The notes under the pieces are model-generated. The model worked only from the letters and a program-made list of their open reading frames with translations. It did not search any database and was not told the DNA's origin. From positions 29,005 through 93,004 of the forward strand of contig JAKBBA010000008.1 of the NCBI GenBank assembly GCA_021808665.1: a stretch of DNA of 64,000 bases. Reading direction: 5' to 3'. Source of the DNA: Actinomycetes bacterium (GTDB taxonomy: Bacteria > Actinomycetota > Acidimicrobiia > Acidimicrobiales > Palsa-688). The translations under genes were made by a program, and so were the position numbers. Shown piece by piece: positions 56,119 through 63,832 of the stretch (its first letter is position 1; each line of letters opens with the position of its first letter).

Positions 56119-56609
56119 TGTTCCCCCAGGCGACCACCGGCCAGATCGACCGTGAAACGCTCGTGGCATGCCGGGCACGTGACCGCCGCCCGTGTGTGGC
56201 CCTCGGTGTTAATTCTCTTGTAGAGCTCCTGCAAGAAACGCAGGTCCGACGCAAAAAGGTTCTCGATCACCGAGGCCCGGACGTCTTCGTTACCGAGATC
56301 CCCGAGCCTGGTGATGACCCTGGCGAGTATCACGACCGTCTGATAGGCGGGATTCTCTCTAACCCGGTCGTCGTGGATAGGGAGAAGTTCGTCGCGTGCT
56401 GTTGCAAGACGCATAGTTCCGAGCTTGTGAACCTTGCCGTTGGCGTCCACGTAGCCTCGCGGCAGTTCGAAGTCGAACTCGGTCCGCAGCGGCTCGGGCC
56501 GGCTCGGGGCGACGGTCGCATCCCGAGCCGGCCCTTGTGAGTCGCTCTGGTGATGCTCGTCGCCCTCTTCCCACGCCTCGGTCGGCTGGGTCTGGACGAC
56601 TCGCTTCAT
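56115..56609 (-). CDS. Tail-assembly-chaperone-like CIS protein with C-terminal zinc knuckle
   Basis: The 164-residue product has an acidic disordered N-terminus, then a core LRTEFDFELPRGYVDANGKV followed by MRLATARDELLPIHDDRVRE and VVILARVITRLGDLG, resembling phage Mu gp41-type tail assembly proteins. The C-terminus has TCPACHERFTVDL, half of a zinc-binding site. Placement directly after the tube gene with overlapping TGATG supports an assembly role. Family assignment is tentative. Confidence 0.7.
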   Translation of the reverse strand: MKRVVQTQPTEAWEEGDEHHQSDSQGPARDATVAPSRPEPLRTEFDFELPRGYVDANGKVHKLGTMRLATARDELLPIHDDRVRENPAYQTVVILARVITRLGDLGNEDVRASVIENLFASDLRFLQELYKRINTEGHTRAAVTCPACHERFTVDLAGGRLGEQ

Positions 56610-57070
56610 CAGTCGCCCTTCTCGAGACCTTCGTGAACTATCGTCAGCTTCTCGGTCAGAACACTGGTATCACCAGCTTTGAGCGTCCCGATCTCGAGCG
56701 ACTTGGGCCAGCCGTTGACGAACTTGAACTCCATGGTCGCGTCGCCCATGTAGTTGTACAACTTGATTGAGCCGTGCTTACGGGCGGACTTGACGTCGCC
56801 TTTGAACACGAGCTCGATCCAGTCCACCCACTTCTTGTCGCCGTTGATACCCCGGGTGAGGGTGATCTCACCGGCCTTCTTGCGACCGGGAAGTCTCTTG
56901 TTGATGTACTTACCGTCGATGGTGTTGTGCTTGAGCTCGATCTCGTCGGACTCGAGCTTCAACCCGGAGACCTCTTGGATCTCCTTGATCTCGATCCCGT
57001 CGATCTCGAGGCCGAACGACCAACCGACCCCGGTGTCGTACAGCTCACCTGAATAGAACGTCCCTGACAC
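56609..57070 (-). CDS. Main inner tube protein (Afp1-type)
   Basis: The 153-residue tail tube protein (T4 gp19/Hcp fold) starts MSGTFYSGELYDTGVGWSFG and contains EIDGIEIKEIQEVSGLKLES, KRLPGRKKAGEITLTRGING and a C-terminal LTEKLTIVHEGLEKGD. It stacks as hexameric rings inside the sheath. GGAGG precedes the GTG by nine bases, 19 bp after the sheath stop. It is the likely major tube subunit because of its place beside the sheath gene. Confidence 0.94.
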   Translation of the reverse strand: MSGTFYSGELYDTGVGWSFGLEIDGIEIKEIQEVSGLKLESDEIELKHNTIDGKYINKRLPGRKKAGEITLTRGINGDKKWVDWIELVFKGDVKSARKHGSIKLYNYMGDATMEFKFVNGWPKSLEIGTLKAGDTSVLTEKLTIVHEGLEKGD

Positions 57071-57089
57071 TGCTATTTACCTCCGCTTC

Positions 57090-58634
57090 TCACTCGTTGA
57101 CAAGGCTTGTTCCGCCGGAGAACTGCGAGAGGCGGAAGATGACGAACTCTGCTGGCTTGACTGGGGCGACGCCGATCTCGCATATCACCTGGCCGGCGTC
57201 GATCCCTTCGGCGGGGTTGGTCTCCCCGTCGCACTTCACGTAGAACGACTCCTGCGGCGATAGGCCGAACAGGGCCCCTTTACGCCACTCGTTGACAAGG
57301 AAAGCGGAGATCGTCCTGCGGATCTTCGACCACAGCGCGTAGTCGTTCGGTTCGAAGACCACCCAGTCGGTCCCGTTCAGGATCGACTTTTCGAGGTAGT
57401 TGAACAGCCGTCGAACGTTTAGATAGCGCCAAGCTGGATCAGAGGACAGGGTCCTCGCTCCCCATACCCTTATCCCTCTCCCGGGGAAGGCGCGAATACA
57501 GTTGATGCCGACCGGGTTGAGCAGGTCGTGCTCGTTCTTGGTGATGTTGATCTCCAAGTTGATGGCACCGCGAACAACCTCGTTGGCGGGGGCCTTGTGG
57601 ACACCTCGTGAGTCGTCGTTACGGCCCCAGATCCCGGCCATGTGACCGCTGGGGGGAACGAAGATGTTCGTGCCGCTCGACGGGTCGAAGACCTTCACCC
57701 ACGGCCAGTACAACGAGGCGTACTTGGAGTCGTAACCTGCCTTCTCGACTCGCCACTCCTTTACCTGTTGGGCGTTGAGGCCGGGGGGAGGGTCGAGGAT
57801 GGCGACCCTGTCACCCATGAGCTCGCAGTGAGCGATCATCGCCAACTGGACCGCTTGGACGCCTTCGAGGTCGATCATCCCCCTCTGGTAGGCGGACATG
57901 AGGTCAGGGACGCTGACCATCGTTACCTCGTCGACTGCTTCCAAGCCGCCGAAGCCGGTGCGGTCAGCTGAGTCGCCAACGTAGTCGTCGGGAGCGAGGC
58001 TCGTGGTGGCAGGAGCCCCGCCACCAGCGAGGGACACGGTTCCACGCGTCACCTTCTCGGCGCTCACACCGAGGTCTTCGAGGCGTATCAGCTTCGACTG
58101 GGCGTTGACGACCGTTACGACGTTCTGGCGACCCTTCTTGGTGGTCAAGTTGTCGAAGGTCTCTTCGACCTTCCCACCGCGTTTGACAACTACCTTGAAG
58201 GCGTCCTCGCCGGCGCCTTCGGTCGAGGAGTCGGTCACTTCCACCGAGATATCGTTGCCGGCGGAACCCTCGACGAGAGCCTCGACCCGGAACGCACCGG
58301 AGGCGGAGGCGCCAGGGGCCGTCCCGGCGGCCGCCAACTCGGCGCGCGCGGGCGGAGCTGAAGCAGCAACGTCGGTGCCGATGCGAACGACGTAGCAGGC
58401 GCCGCCGCCGTTCAGGAAGTAGCCGTATACAGCATGGGCCAGGTACGAGCCCTCTACGAACTCGCCAAAAGTGTTTGTGAACTGACTCCAGTTGGTTACG
58501 AGTGTAGGGGCGTTGAACGGTCCGGCTGAGGCCAAGCCCACGAATGCGGCGACCGCGGTGCCCACGCCCTCAATGGGCCGGGAACCGGAGTCCACTTCCT
58601 CAACATAGACACCGGGTGACAGGTACGTCGGCAT
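57090..58634 (-). CDS. Contractile tail sheath protein
   Basis: The 514-residue sheath protein begins MPTYLSPGVYVEEVDSGSRP, the universal sheath N-terminus, followed by GTAVAAFVGLASAGPFNAPT and a variable inserted domain near residues 115-200. The conserved C-terminal domain includes INCIRAFPGRGIRVWGARTL, RYLNVRRLFNYLEKSI and EIGVAPVKPAEFVIFRLSQF. Only one sheath gene is present, whereas Afp encodes three. AAGGAGG precedes the ATG. A promoter of its own is possible because a 119-bp gap lies upstream. Confidence 0.97.
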   Translation of the reverse strand: MPTYLSPGVYVEEVDSGSRPIEGVGTAVAAFVGLASAGPFNAPTLVTNWSQFTNTFGEFVEGSYLAHAVYGYFLNGGGACYVVRIGTDVAASAPPARAELAAAGTAPGASASGAFRVEALVEGSAGNDISVEVTDSSTEGAGEDAFKVVVKRGGKVEETFDNLTTKKGRQNVVTVVNAQSKLIRLEDLGVSAEKVTRGTVSLAGGGAPATTSLAPDDYVGDSADRTGFGGLEAVDEVTMVSVPDLMSAYQRGMIDLEGVQAVQLAMIAHCELMGDRVAILDPPPGLNAQQVKEWRVEKAGYDSKYASLYWPWVKVFDPSSGTNIFVPPSGHMAGIWGRNDDSRGVHKAPANEVVRGAINLEINITKNEHDLLNPVGINCIRAFPGRGIRVWGARTLSSDPAWRYLNVRRLFNYLEKSILNGTDWVVFEPNDYALWSKIRRTISAFLVNEWRKGALFGLSPQESFYVKCDGETNPAEGIDAGQVICEIGVAPVKPAEFVIFRLSQFSGGTSLVNE

Positions 58635-58724
58635 GTGCCTCCTTCTGATGATTGTTGGTTCTATTTTTAGCGCAGTCAGGCATCACTTGGAAGCCTTCGA
58701 CGGCGCCTGCGGGGAAGAAAAGCT

Positions 58725-58738
58725 TGCCCTTAAGGGCA
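58725..58738. promoter_or_regulatory. 14-bp perfect palindrome in the gap before the sheath gene
   Basis: TGCCCTTAAGGGCA is a perfect palindrome 91 bp upstream of the sheath ATG, in the only sizeable gap (58635-58753) of the structural operon. It is a candidate operator or attenuator for the structural genes. Confidence 0.45.
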
Positions 58739-58753
58739 GATATTCGAAGGTCA

Positions 58754-59347
58754 CTAGCTGAAGTGCCGTTCGACGGCGGCGGCCGCCGCCGCGTCTGCTT
58801 CGCGCTCGTGGCGGTCGCCTGGATCGGAGATCTTCAGCCCGTCCGAGGTCTCGGTGCCTTCCACCGCGCCGTGCGCCTGCTGATTGACGATGTGGTGCAC
58901 CTCGTGCACAGCTTTGAACGCTCCTTCCATGGTGGTCACGTCGAGACCTTTCGGGGCGACAAGGTGCGGCCCGGAGGCGAACATCTCCGCCCCGACCGAT
59001 CTTGCGGCCTCCGCCGCCTGGGGACCTTCGTGGAGTTGTATACCCGACGGGTCCCGCCCCGTGGCGGTCTGCACGAAGCGACTGGTCGACGAGTCGAGCG
59101 GCCGGCCGGGGGCGGAAACGACGGAACGCACCAGGTCACCTGGGCTCGACAGCATCGACGAAACCGCTGCGTTGCCGGCTCCCTGCTGGAGCCGGGACAA
59201 GCCGGGCTCGGCGCCCGGTTGGCTTCGCTCCTGAGACGGTTCGTCGTGTGCCGGCTCGAAAGCGTTCAGGGTTGGGCGGCTTCCGCCTTGTAGCGGGGCG
59301 TGACCGGCTGGCCCGTTGGATCCTGCCATCGCATCGCTACCCGCCAT
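58754..59347 (-). CDS. DUF4157 (HExxH) protein of the CIS
   Basis: The 197-residue protein has a low-complexity N-terminus, then the DUF4157 core: LDSSTSRFVQTATGRDPSGI, VGAEMFASGPHLVAPKG, the zincin motif in AVHEVHHIVNQQ near residue 148 and a distal DRHEREADAAAAAAVERHF that may supply the third ligand. DUF4157 proteins are strongly associated with eCIS loci and often with toxins; this one carries no additional domain. It overlaps the ATPase gene by 11 bp. ATG at 59329 is an alternative start. Confidence 0.85.
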   Translation of the reverse strand: MAGSDAMAGSNGPAGHAPLQGGSRPTLNAFEPAHDEPSQERSQPGAEPGLSRLQQGAGNAAVSSMLSSPGDLVRSVVSAPGRPLDSSTSRFVQTATGRDPSGIQLHEGPQAAEAARSVGAEMFASGPHLVAPKGLDVTTMEGAFKAVHEVHHIVNQQAHGAVEGTETSDGLKISDPGDRHEREADAAAAAAVERHFS

Positions 59348-61691
59348 GGCGTCGCGCCCCTTCCTTGTGGGCCGGGACTGTAGCCGGATAGTACTGTCCG
59401 AACTCGCCGGCGACGACGAGACGACCGAGCTTGCGGTACTCGAGCTGTATGGCTCTTACCAGGTCGTCCATGGAGACGGCCCTGCCGGAGTCAGCCGCAG
59501 AGTAAGCGGCCGCCGTGGCTATGCTGCGTATGTTGCCGCCCGAGAGCTCGAAGGACTTAGCGCAAAAGTCGAGGTCCAAGTCGTCGTCTCTGGGCACACC
59601 CGGAGCCAGGCAACGTTCCCACAGTGCCCGGCGCTGTTCGACGTCGGGCTTAGGAAAATCGACCACTAAGTCCAAGCGGCGGGCGAAAGCGTCGTCTACG
59701 TTGGCCCGCAGGTTGGTTGCGAGTATCGCTATCCCGTCGAAGGTCTCCATCCGCTGCAACAGGTAAGCGACTTCTATGTTCGCGTAGCGGTCGTTGGCGT
59801 CGCGGACCTCTGAGCGTTTTCCGAAGATGGCGTCGGCCTCGTCGAAGAGCAAGACTGCGTTGACCCCGTCCGCTTCGGAGAAGATCCTTTCGAGGTTCTT
59901 CTCGGTTTCACCGACGTACTTGTCGACAACGGTCGCAAGGTTCACCGCATAGAGGTCCAACCCGAGCTCGCCTGCCACCACTTCCGCCGACATGGTCTTG
60001 CCGGTCCCTGAGTCCCCTGCGAACAGTGCCGTGATGCCGCGCCCTCTCCCGCCGCCGGGTCTCATACCCCACTCGTCCAAGACGACGCTCCGACGCCGAG
60101 CTCGCGCCGAGAGGTCTCTCAACGAGTCAGCGGTCGACGGGGCAAGGACCAGGTCGTCCCAGCCAACGCCCGGCACTATGCGCCGCGCCAGGCGTTCCAG
60201 GCCGGCACTGTTCTGGGATCTGGCACCTTGCAGGACGTGGTCTACACCAACCGGGCTGCCGTCTAGGAAGGCCTGGTTGCGAGCTGCCAATACCGCCCTA
60301 GCGACCTGTTCGGCGGATAGGACGAACTGGCTGGCGACGTCAGCCGCCGAGCTCATGTCGACCTCACTGTCACCCAGAGCCTTCTGCCACCAGGCCGATC
60401 GCGTGGCGGCGGGCGCGGCTTTGACGTCAGCGACGACCGGGACCCGGTCAGCCCAAGACGGATCCCAGGCCCTCCTTCCGTAAAAGACGACAGGGACCAC
60501 CGCCTTGGCGCCAGGCGACAGCCCGACACCGACGATCCGTGACACGTAAGACCGAACAGCCGCATTGCCCAACTCGGCTATCACGTCGAGAGGACCGACC
60601 ACCAAGCCGGCGTCCGTGAGGACGGCCTCACGGCGCGCCAAGGACATCAAGTTCGCGGCGTCCCTTACGGGGTCGATGTTCGCAAGGTCGATCGCAACCG
60701 TGGACTTACCCGCCGCCTTGAAGGCTCCGGCCGCCAGCGTCGTGACCGAGGCCCCGGGCCGGTCCCGTAGGTACACCATTTCGACCCCACCTTCGATCGT
60801 CCGCCCGAGCGAATCGCACAGCGAGTCGGACCACGTTGCGGCGGGATAGCTGAGCGCCCCGGCGGTGGCCAACGCAGACACCTCAGCTCCGAGCAGGTGT
60901 CCGACCACCCTGTCAGGGACATGCAGAGACCTCGACAGGGCCGGGCGGTCGGGTTCCTCGACTTCGAGTAGACCGCAGCTGACAAGGGGGCCGTCTGGAG
61001 ACAGACGCCGCCGCGCCGACACCGTCCAGGGCGACTCCCCTGCCAACTCTAACGCCAGGGCGACCGTCGCTCGCCGTCTGGTTACGTCGTCGTTCAGGTA
61101 TCCATACAGACGCTCGAATCGCAAGTCCAGGTCGGGGGCTATCGCGATGAGAACGAGGTTGACGTCAGTCCTGTCGAGGTCAAGGCGTTCGGCCAGTTCA
61201 GCAAGGCGAATGTCACGCCCGTCCATCCGCGCTCGGTATGCCTCCCGCTCCAGGGAGGCTATTGCCTCGCCGTCGTCCCACGCGAATGCTTTCGAGCCGA
61301 ACCTTTCGGACACGATCGATGCTACGTGCTCGTCGGCCAGGTACAAGCCTCGGAAAGGATCGTCAGGGTTGGGGTCCACGGCCCTCCTGCGATCCACCAG
61401 TGCGCCGACCCGCCCGTGGACGATCCCGAGCCGTGCCAGTAGGTAGGCAGCCGAGTCACCGAGCACGCTCTCAGGGGCTCTTGCCACCGGCGGGCGTGGG
61501 GACACCGCGGTCAGATCCTCTCCGCTGGTGGCCACGGGCCCGCGAGGGACTTCGCGGGCAGAGCGCTCGACTGGTTCGACCCGGTCGATCTCAGGCGACG
61601 CCACCTCGACGGCTGGTTCTGAAACCCGCACGGAGGCTGAGGCCTGACGCGACTCGGGAACGACCCGGCGGACACTGCCCGGAAGTCTCAT
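59337..61691 (-). CDS. AAA+ ATPase of the CIS (Afp15/Pvc15 type)
   Basis: The 784-residue protein ends in a classical AAA+ module: Walker A FAGDSGTGKTMSAEVV (about residue 557), Walker B AVLLFDEADAIFGKRSEVRD (about 613), and sensor/arginine-finger region ILATNLRANVDDAFARRLDL. The N-terminal 500 residues include a degenerate second ATPase-like domain (FKAAGKSTVAIDLAN). CIS ATPases of this family are needed for particle assembly. Start ATGA overlaps the terminator gene. Confidence 0.95.
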   Translation of the reverse strand: MRLPGSVRRVVPESRQASASVRVSEPAVEVASPEIDRVEPVERSAREVPRGPVATSGEDLTAVSPRPPVARAPESVLGDSAAYLLARLGIVHGRVGALVDRRRAVDPNPDDPFRGLYLADEHVASIVSERFGSKAFAWDDGEAIASLEREAYRARMDGRDIRLAELAERLDLDRTDVNLVLIAIAPDLDLRFERLYGYLNDDVTRRRATVALALELAGESPWTVSARRRLSPDGPLVSCGLLEVEEPDRPALSRSLHVPDRVVGHLLGAEVSALATAGALSYPAATWSDSLCDSLGRTIEGGVEMVYLRDRPGASVTTLAAGAFKAAGKSTVAIDLANIDPVRDAANLMSLARREAVLTDAGLVVGPLDVIAELGNAAVRSYVSRIVGVGLSPGAKAVVPVVFYGRRAWDPSWADRVPVVADVKAAPAATRSAWWQKALGDSEVDMSSAADVASQFVLSAEQVARAVLAARNQAFLDGSPVGVDHVLQGARSQNSAGLERLARRIVPGVGWDDLVLAPSTADSLRDLSARARRRSVVLDEWGMRPGGGRGRGITALFAGDSGTGKTMSAEVVAGELGLDLYAVNLATVVDKYVGETEKNLERIFSEADGVNAVLLFDEADAIFGKRSEVRDANDRYANIEVAYLLQRMETFDGIAILATNLRANVDDAFARRLDLVVDFPKPDVEQRRALWERCLAPGVPRDDDLDLDFCAKSFELSGGNIRSIATAAAYSAADSGRAVSMDDLVRAIQLEYRKLGRLVVAGEFGQYYPATVPAHKEGARRHGG

Positions 61692-62419
61692 CCTTTGACG
61701 GTCCGGCGCTGGTGGGTGTTACGCGCCCGGCGCGGCTGGGCGGCTGCGCTAGGTCCCGACGGTTCGTGCCCATCCGGTAGGGCCGGTTCGCTCGAGCCTT
61801 CAGGCCAGGCGCGCGCCTGGCGCTCGTCGTCTTGAGCTTCGAATGTCTTTTGGGCGGAAGCTCGAAGTCGCATCGGTGCCATGACCGCTTGGGCGATGTC
61901 GAAGAACCGGTCTGGTTCTATCGCCATGTGGACTACCAGGTCGACTGAGGGCTTCAAGTCTCCACCGAGCGAGGACCACACATCGGAAACCTGCCGGTCC
62001 TCGGGCGGTGGGTAGGCGATCTGGACCCCAAGCGGCGTACCTGCCTCTAGGAGGATCGGCGTCATGTACGTGCTCGGCAGGACGTCGTAGCGCATGAAGG
62101 CCCCGAGGGTCGCTGCCAGCAGGCGGTGCTCGTCCTCGGGTCTTTGGGTCCACGCGGTTATCAGGTAGGCGAGCTTGAAGATCCTGGGCAGAGCCCGCCG
62201 TTCTTCGACAACGCCCTCTTCGTTGCGACGCTCCCTCACGCCGACGGAGCGCCTGCGGGTGTCCTCTCTGATGTCGTAGAGGTACATATCCACCGTCGGC
62301 TTGTTACGCCGCGACGACCAGTCCCTCGTCGGTGCGTCGAAGACGACCTCCACGTCGGTGCCGTTGACCACTTCGGCCTTGACCAGTGATCTGAGCGCCT
62401 CATCAACTTCATTTATCAT
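61688..62419 (-). CDS. DUF4255 tail terminator (Afp16/Pvc16 type)
   Basis: The 243-residue product starts MINEVDEALRSLVKAEV and has KPTVDMYLYDIREDTRRRSV, LPRIFKLAYLITAWTQRPED and EHRLLAATLGAFMRYDVLPS, all typical of DUF4255/Pvc16 terminators that cap the tube and sheath. The C-terminal 45 residues are basic and Pro/Ala-rich. It is the first structural gene after the LuxR regulator, with a 105-bp gap between them that holds no gene. Confidence 0.93.
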   Translation of the reverse strand: MINEVDEALRSLVKAEVVNGTDVEVVFDAPTRDWSSRRNKPTVDMYLYDIREDTRRRSVGVRERRNEEGVVEERRALPRIFKLAYLITAWTQRPEDEHRLLAATLGAFMRYDVLPSTYMTPILLEAGTPLGVQIAYPPPEDRQVSDVWSSLGGDLKPSVDLVVHMAIEPDRFFDIAQAVMAPMRLRASAQKTFEAQDDERQARAWPEGSSEPALPDGHEPSGPSAAAQPRRARNTHQRRTVKG

Positions 62420-62524
62420 TTTCGTGGAATCCTCGGGTAGAAGGCAGTGAGAACGTGGCGAAGCCTACGGCTGGAGTAACCGGCTGGACTGGCTCGACTT
62501 GTCCATCGGAGCGACCATCCGCAA

Positions 62525-63145
62525 TCAAATTACGCCGACTCTCATAGCGTGGGCTACGGCGTGGACGCGGTTTCTCAGCTGATGGCGGACGATGATCCCG
62601 TGGACGATGTTCTTCACAGTCCGTTCGCTGTAAGAAAGCTTGTTCGCAATGTCCGCCGTGCCCCATCCCTCTGAGAGGAGCCTCAAGACGTCGACCTCCC
62701 GCTCGGTAAAGCCGGTCAGGGAGAGTCCTCTCGGCGCGAGAAGTTGACGCTGTAGCTTGCCTACCTGGCCTAGAAACCTTCCGACCAACTCCGGGGCCAG
62801 GCCGGCTTCGCCTTTGGCGCATGCGGCCACGACGTCTCCGAGCCGGTCCGCCGTCGCCTCGAATCGCCGTAGGATGCTGCACACTCCTGCTTCGACGGCC
62901 GGCAGCAAAGCTGAGTCGTCGAGGTGGGTCACTACGGCTAACACCCGCCGGCTACCGTCGTGGCTCGCCTCGCGAATAGCGCGAATAGCGTCAGCGTCGA
63001 TTTGTTCGACCACGACGACGATCACGTCGGCCTCGTCTTGATCGTCTGGACTCTTCACCGACACAGAGTGGCTTTTCGCAAGCTCGACCCGTATCCCCGC
63101 CGCTGAGATCGGGTCGAACGCCTCCACCTCCACTAACACGGCCAT
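62525..63145 (-). CDS. LuxR-type regulator with degenerate receiver domain
   Basis: The C-terminal LuxR HTH (about residues 140-206) contains FTEREVDVLRLLSEGWGTAD then IANKLSYSERTVKNIVHGII. The N-terminal 115 residues have a receiver-like pattern, but the phosphoacceptor strand reads ADVIVVVVEQID, with Val where Asp is expected, and the conserved Lys near the end is Arg (ILRRFE). Phosphorylation-independent control is likely. It is first in the contractile operon and divergent from the PAAR-like gene, as LuxR-type regulators are in Streptomyces CIS loci. Confidence 0.88.
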   Translation of the reverse strand: MAVLVEVEAFDPISAAGIRVELAKSHSVSVKSPDDQDEADVIVVVVEQIDADAIRAIREASHDGSRRVLAVVTHLDDSALLPAVEAGVCSILRRFEATADRLGDVVAACAKGEAGLAPELVGRFLGQVGKLQRQLLAPRGLSLTGFTEREVDVLRLLSEGWGTADIANKLSYSERTVKNIVHGIIVRHQLRNRVHAVAHAMRVGVI

Positions 63146-63345
63146 CTAGCATTCCTGTCATCCAAAGCCCCGGAGGCGCTGTGCGCCGCTGCGTAGAATC
63201 CCGCGTAGGAACCGTCGGAAAGCGACCGATCCAAAGTAGCAGAGCTAACTAATCTGTCCATCATTGCCTTTCTTGGTGCAGTTTGTCACGGGACGCTGAT
63301 CAGATTATGACGCCGACCTCTAAACGACCGCTCAACGTCGGCTCA

Positions 63346-63380
63346 ACGGGCAGAAATTCCTGCCCGTTCGGGCAGAAATT
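63346..63380. promoter_or_regulatory. Inverted/direct repeat operator in the CIS divergent promoter region
   Basis: ACGGGCAG-AAATTC-CTGCCCGT (63346-63367) has perfect 8-bp arms. GGGCAGAAATT recurs at 63348 and 63370, a 22-bp period of about two helical turns. GATAAT at 63398-63403 could be the -10 for the PAAR-like gene, placing the repeats over its -35. The remaining 63146-63345 region shows no gene. Confidence 0.6.
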
Positions 63381-63431
63381 TCGCGCCTTGCGCTTGTAGA
63401 TAATTCGCTTGACGCGGCCTAGCATCGATGC

Positions 63432-63806
63432 ATGCCTAACGTGGTCGTCGCAGGAGCGATGGTCGGTTGCTCGATGAGCATTCCACCTCTGGAGCCAATG
63501 CCTTTGGCGGTCACACCGTCGGGTCCCTCAGTCACCGCCGGCCCTTTGGTGGCCACTGTGATGGCGATCACGCCGGAGAACATCGCCACGTTCGGTGACT
63601 GCACCGCCCCTGGGAACCCGGCGTGCGCCAACCCGACCAAGCAGGGGCCTTGCAAGCCGATGATCGCCGGGCCGTGGGCACCCGGTTCGGTCACCACCAA
63701 GATCGGGGGTATGGCGGTGCTCACCGACGACTCGGTGTGCGAATGCGCTTACGGCGGTGTGATCAAGGTGATAGAGGCGGGCCAGGAGATCGTTACGGCC
63801 GTCTAG
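63432..63806 (+). CDS. PAAR-like (DUF4280) spike-tip protein
   Basis: The 124-residue protein matches the DUF4280/PAAR-like pattern: VVAGAMVGCSMSIPPLEPMP, ITPENIATFGDCTAPGNPAC, GPCKPMIAGPW and CECAYGGVIKVIEAGQEIV, with conserved cysteines for zinc. PAAR proteins sharpen the VgrG-like spike and can carry effectors. Unusually it is divergent from the main operon rather than between the spike and baseplate genes. Short, so no effector is fused. Confidence 0.88.
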   Translation: MPNVVVAGAMVGCSMSIPPLEPMPLAVTPSGPSVTAGPLVATVMAITPENIATFGDCTAPGNPACANPTKQGPCKPMIAGPWAPGSVTTKIGGMAVLTDDSVCECAYGGVIKVIEAGQEIVTAV

Positions 63807-63832
63807 GCCTCCGCAAAGCGCACCGACTTGGT

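Noticed and set aside
56118..56178. N-terminal extension of the DUF6760-like protein to 56178
   Set aside because: It would lie wholly within the preceding gene; GTG at 56118 gives the family start MTYATDRLYEEV and a GTGA overlap.
44441..63806. Reading the tail genes as an integrated prophage
   Set aside because: No capsid, portal, terminase, integrase or lysis genes are seen, and the ATPase, DUF4255 and DUF4157 genes are specific to contractile injection systems.
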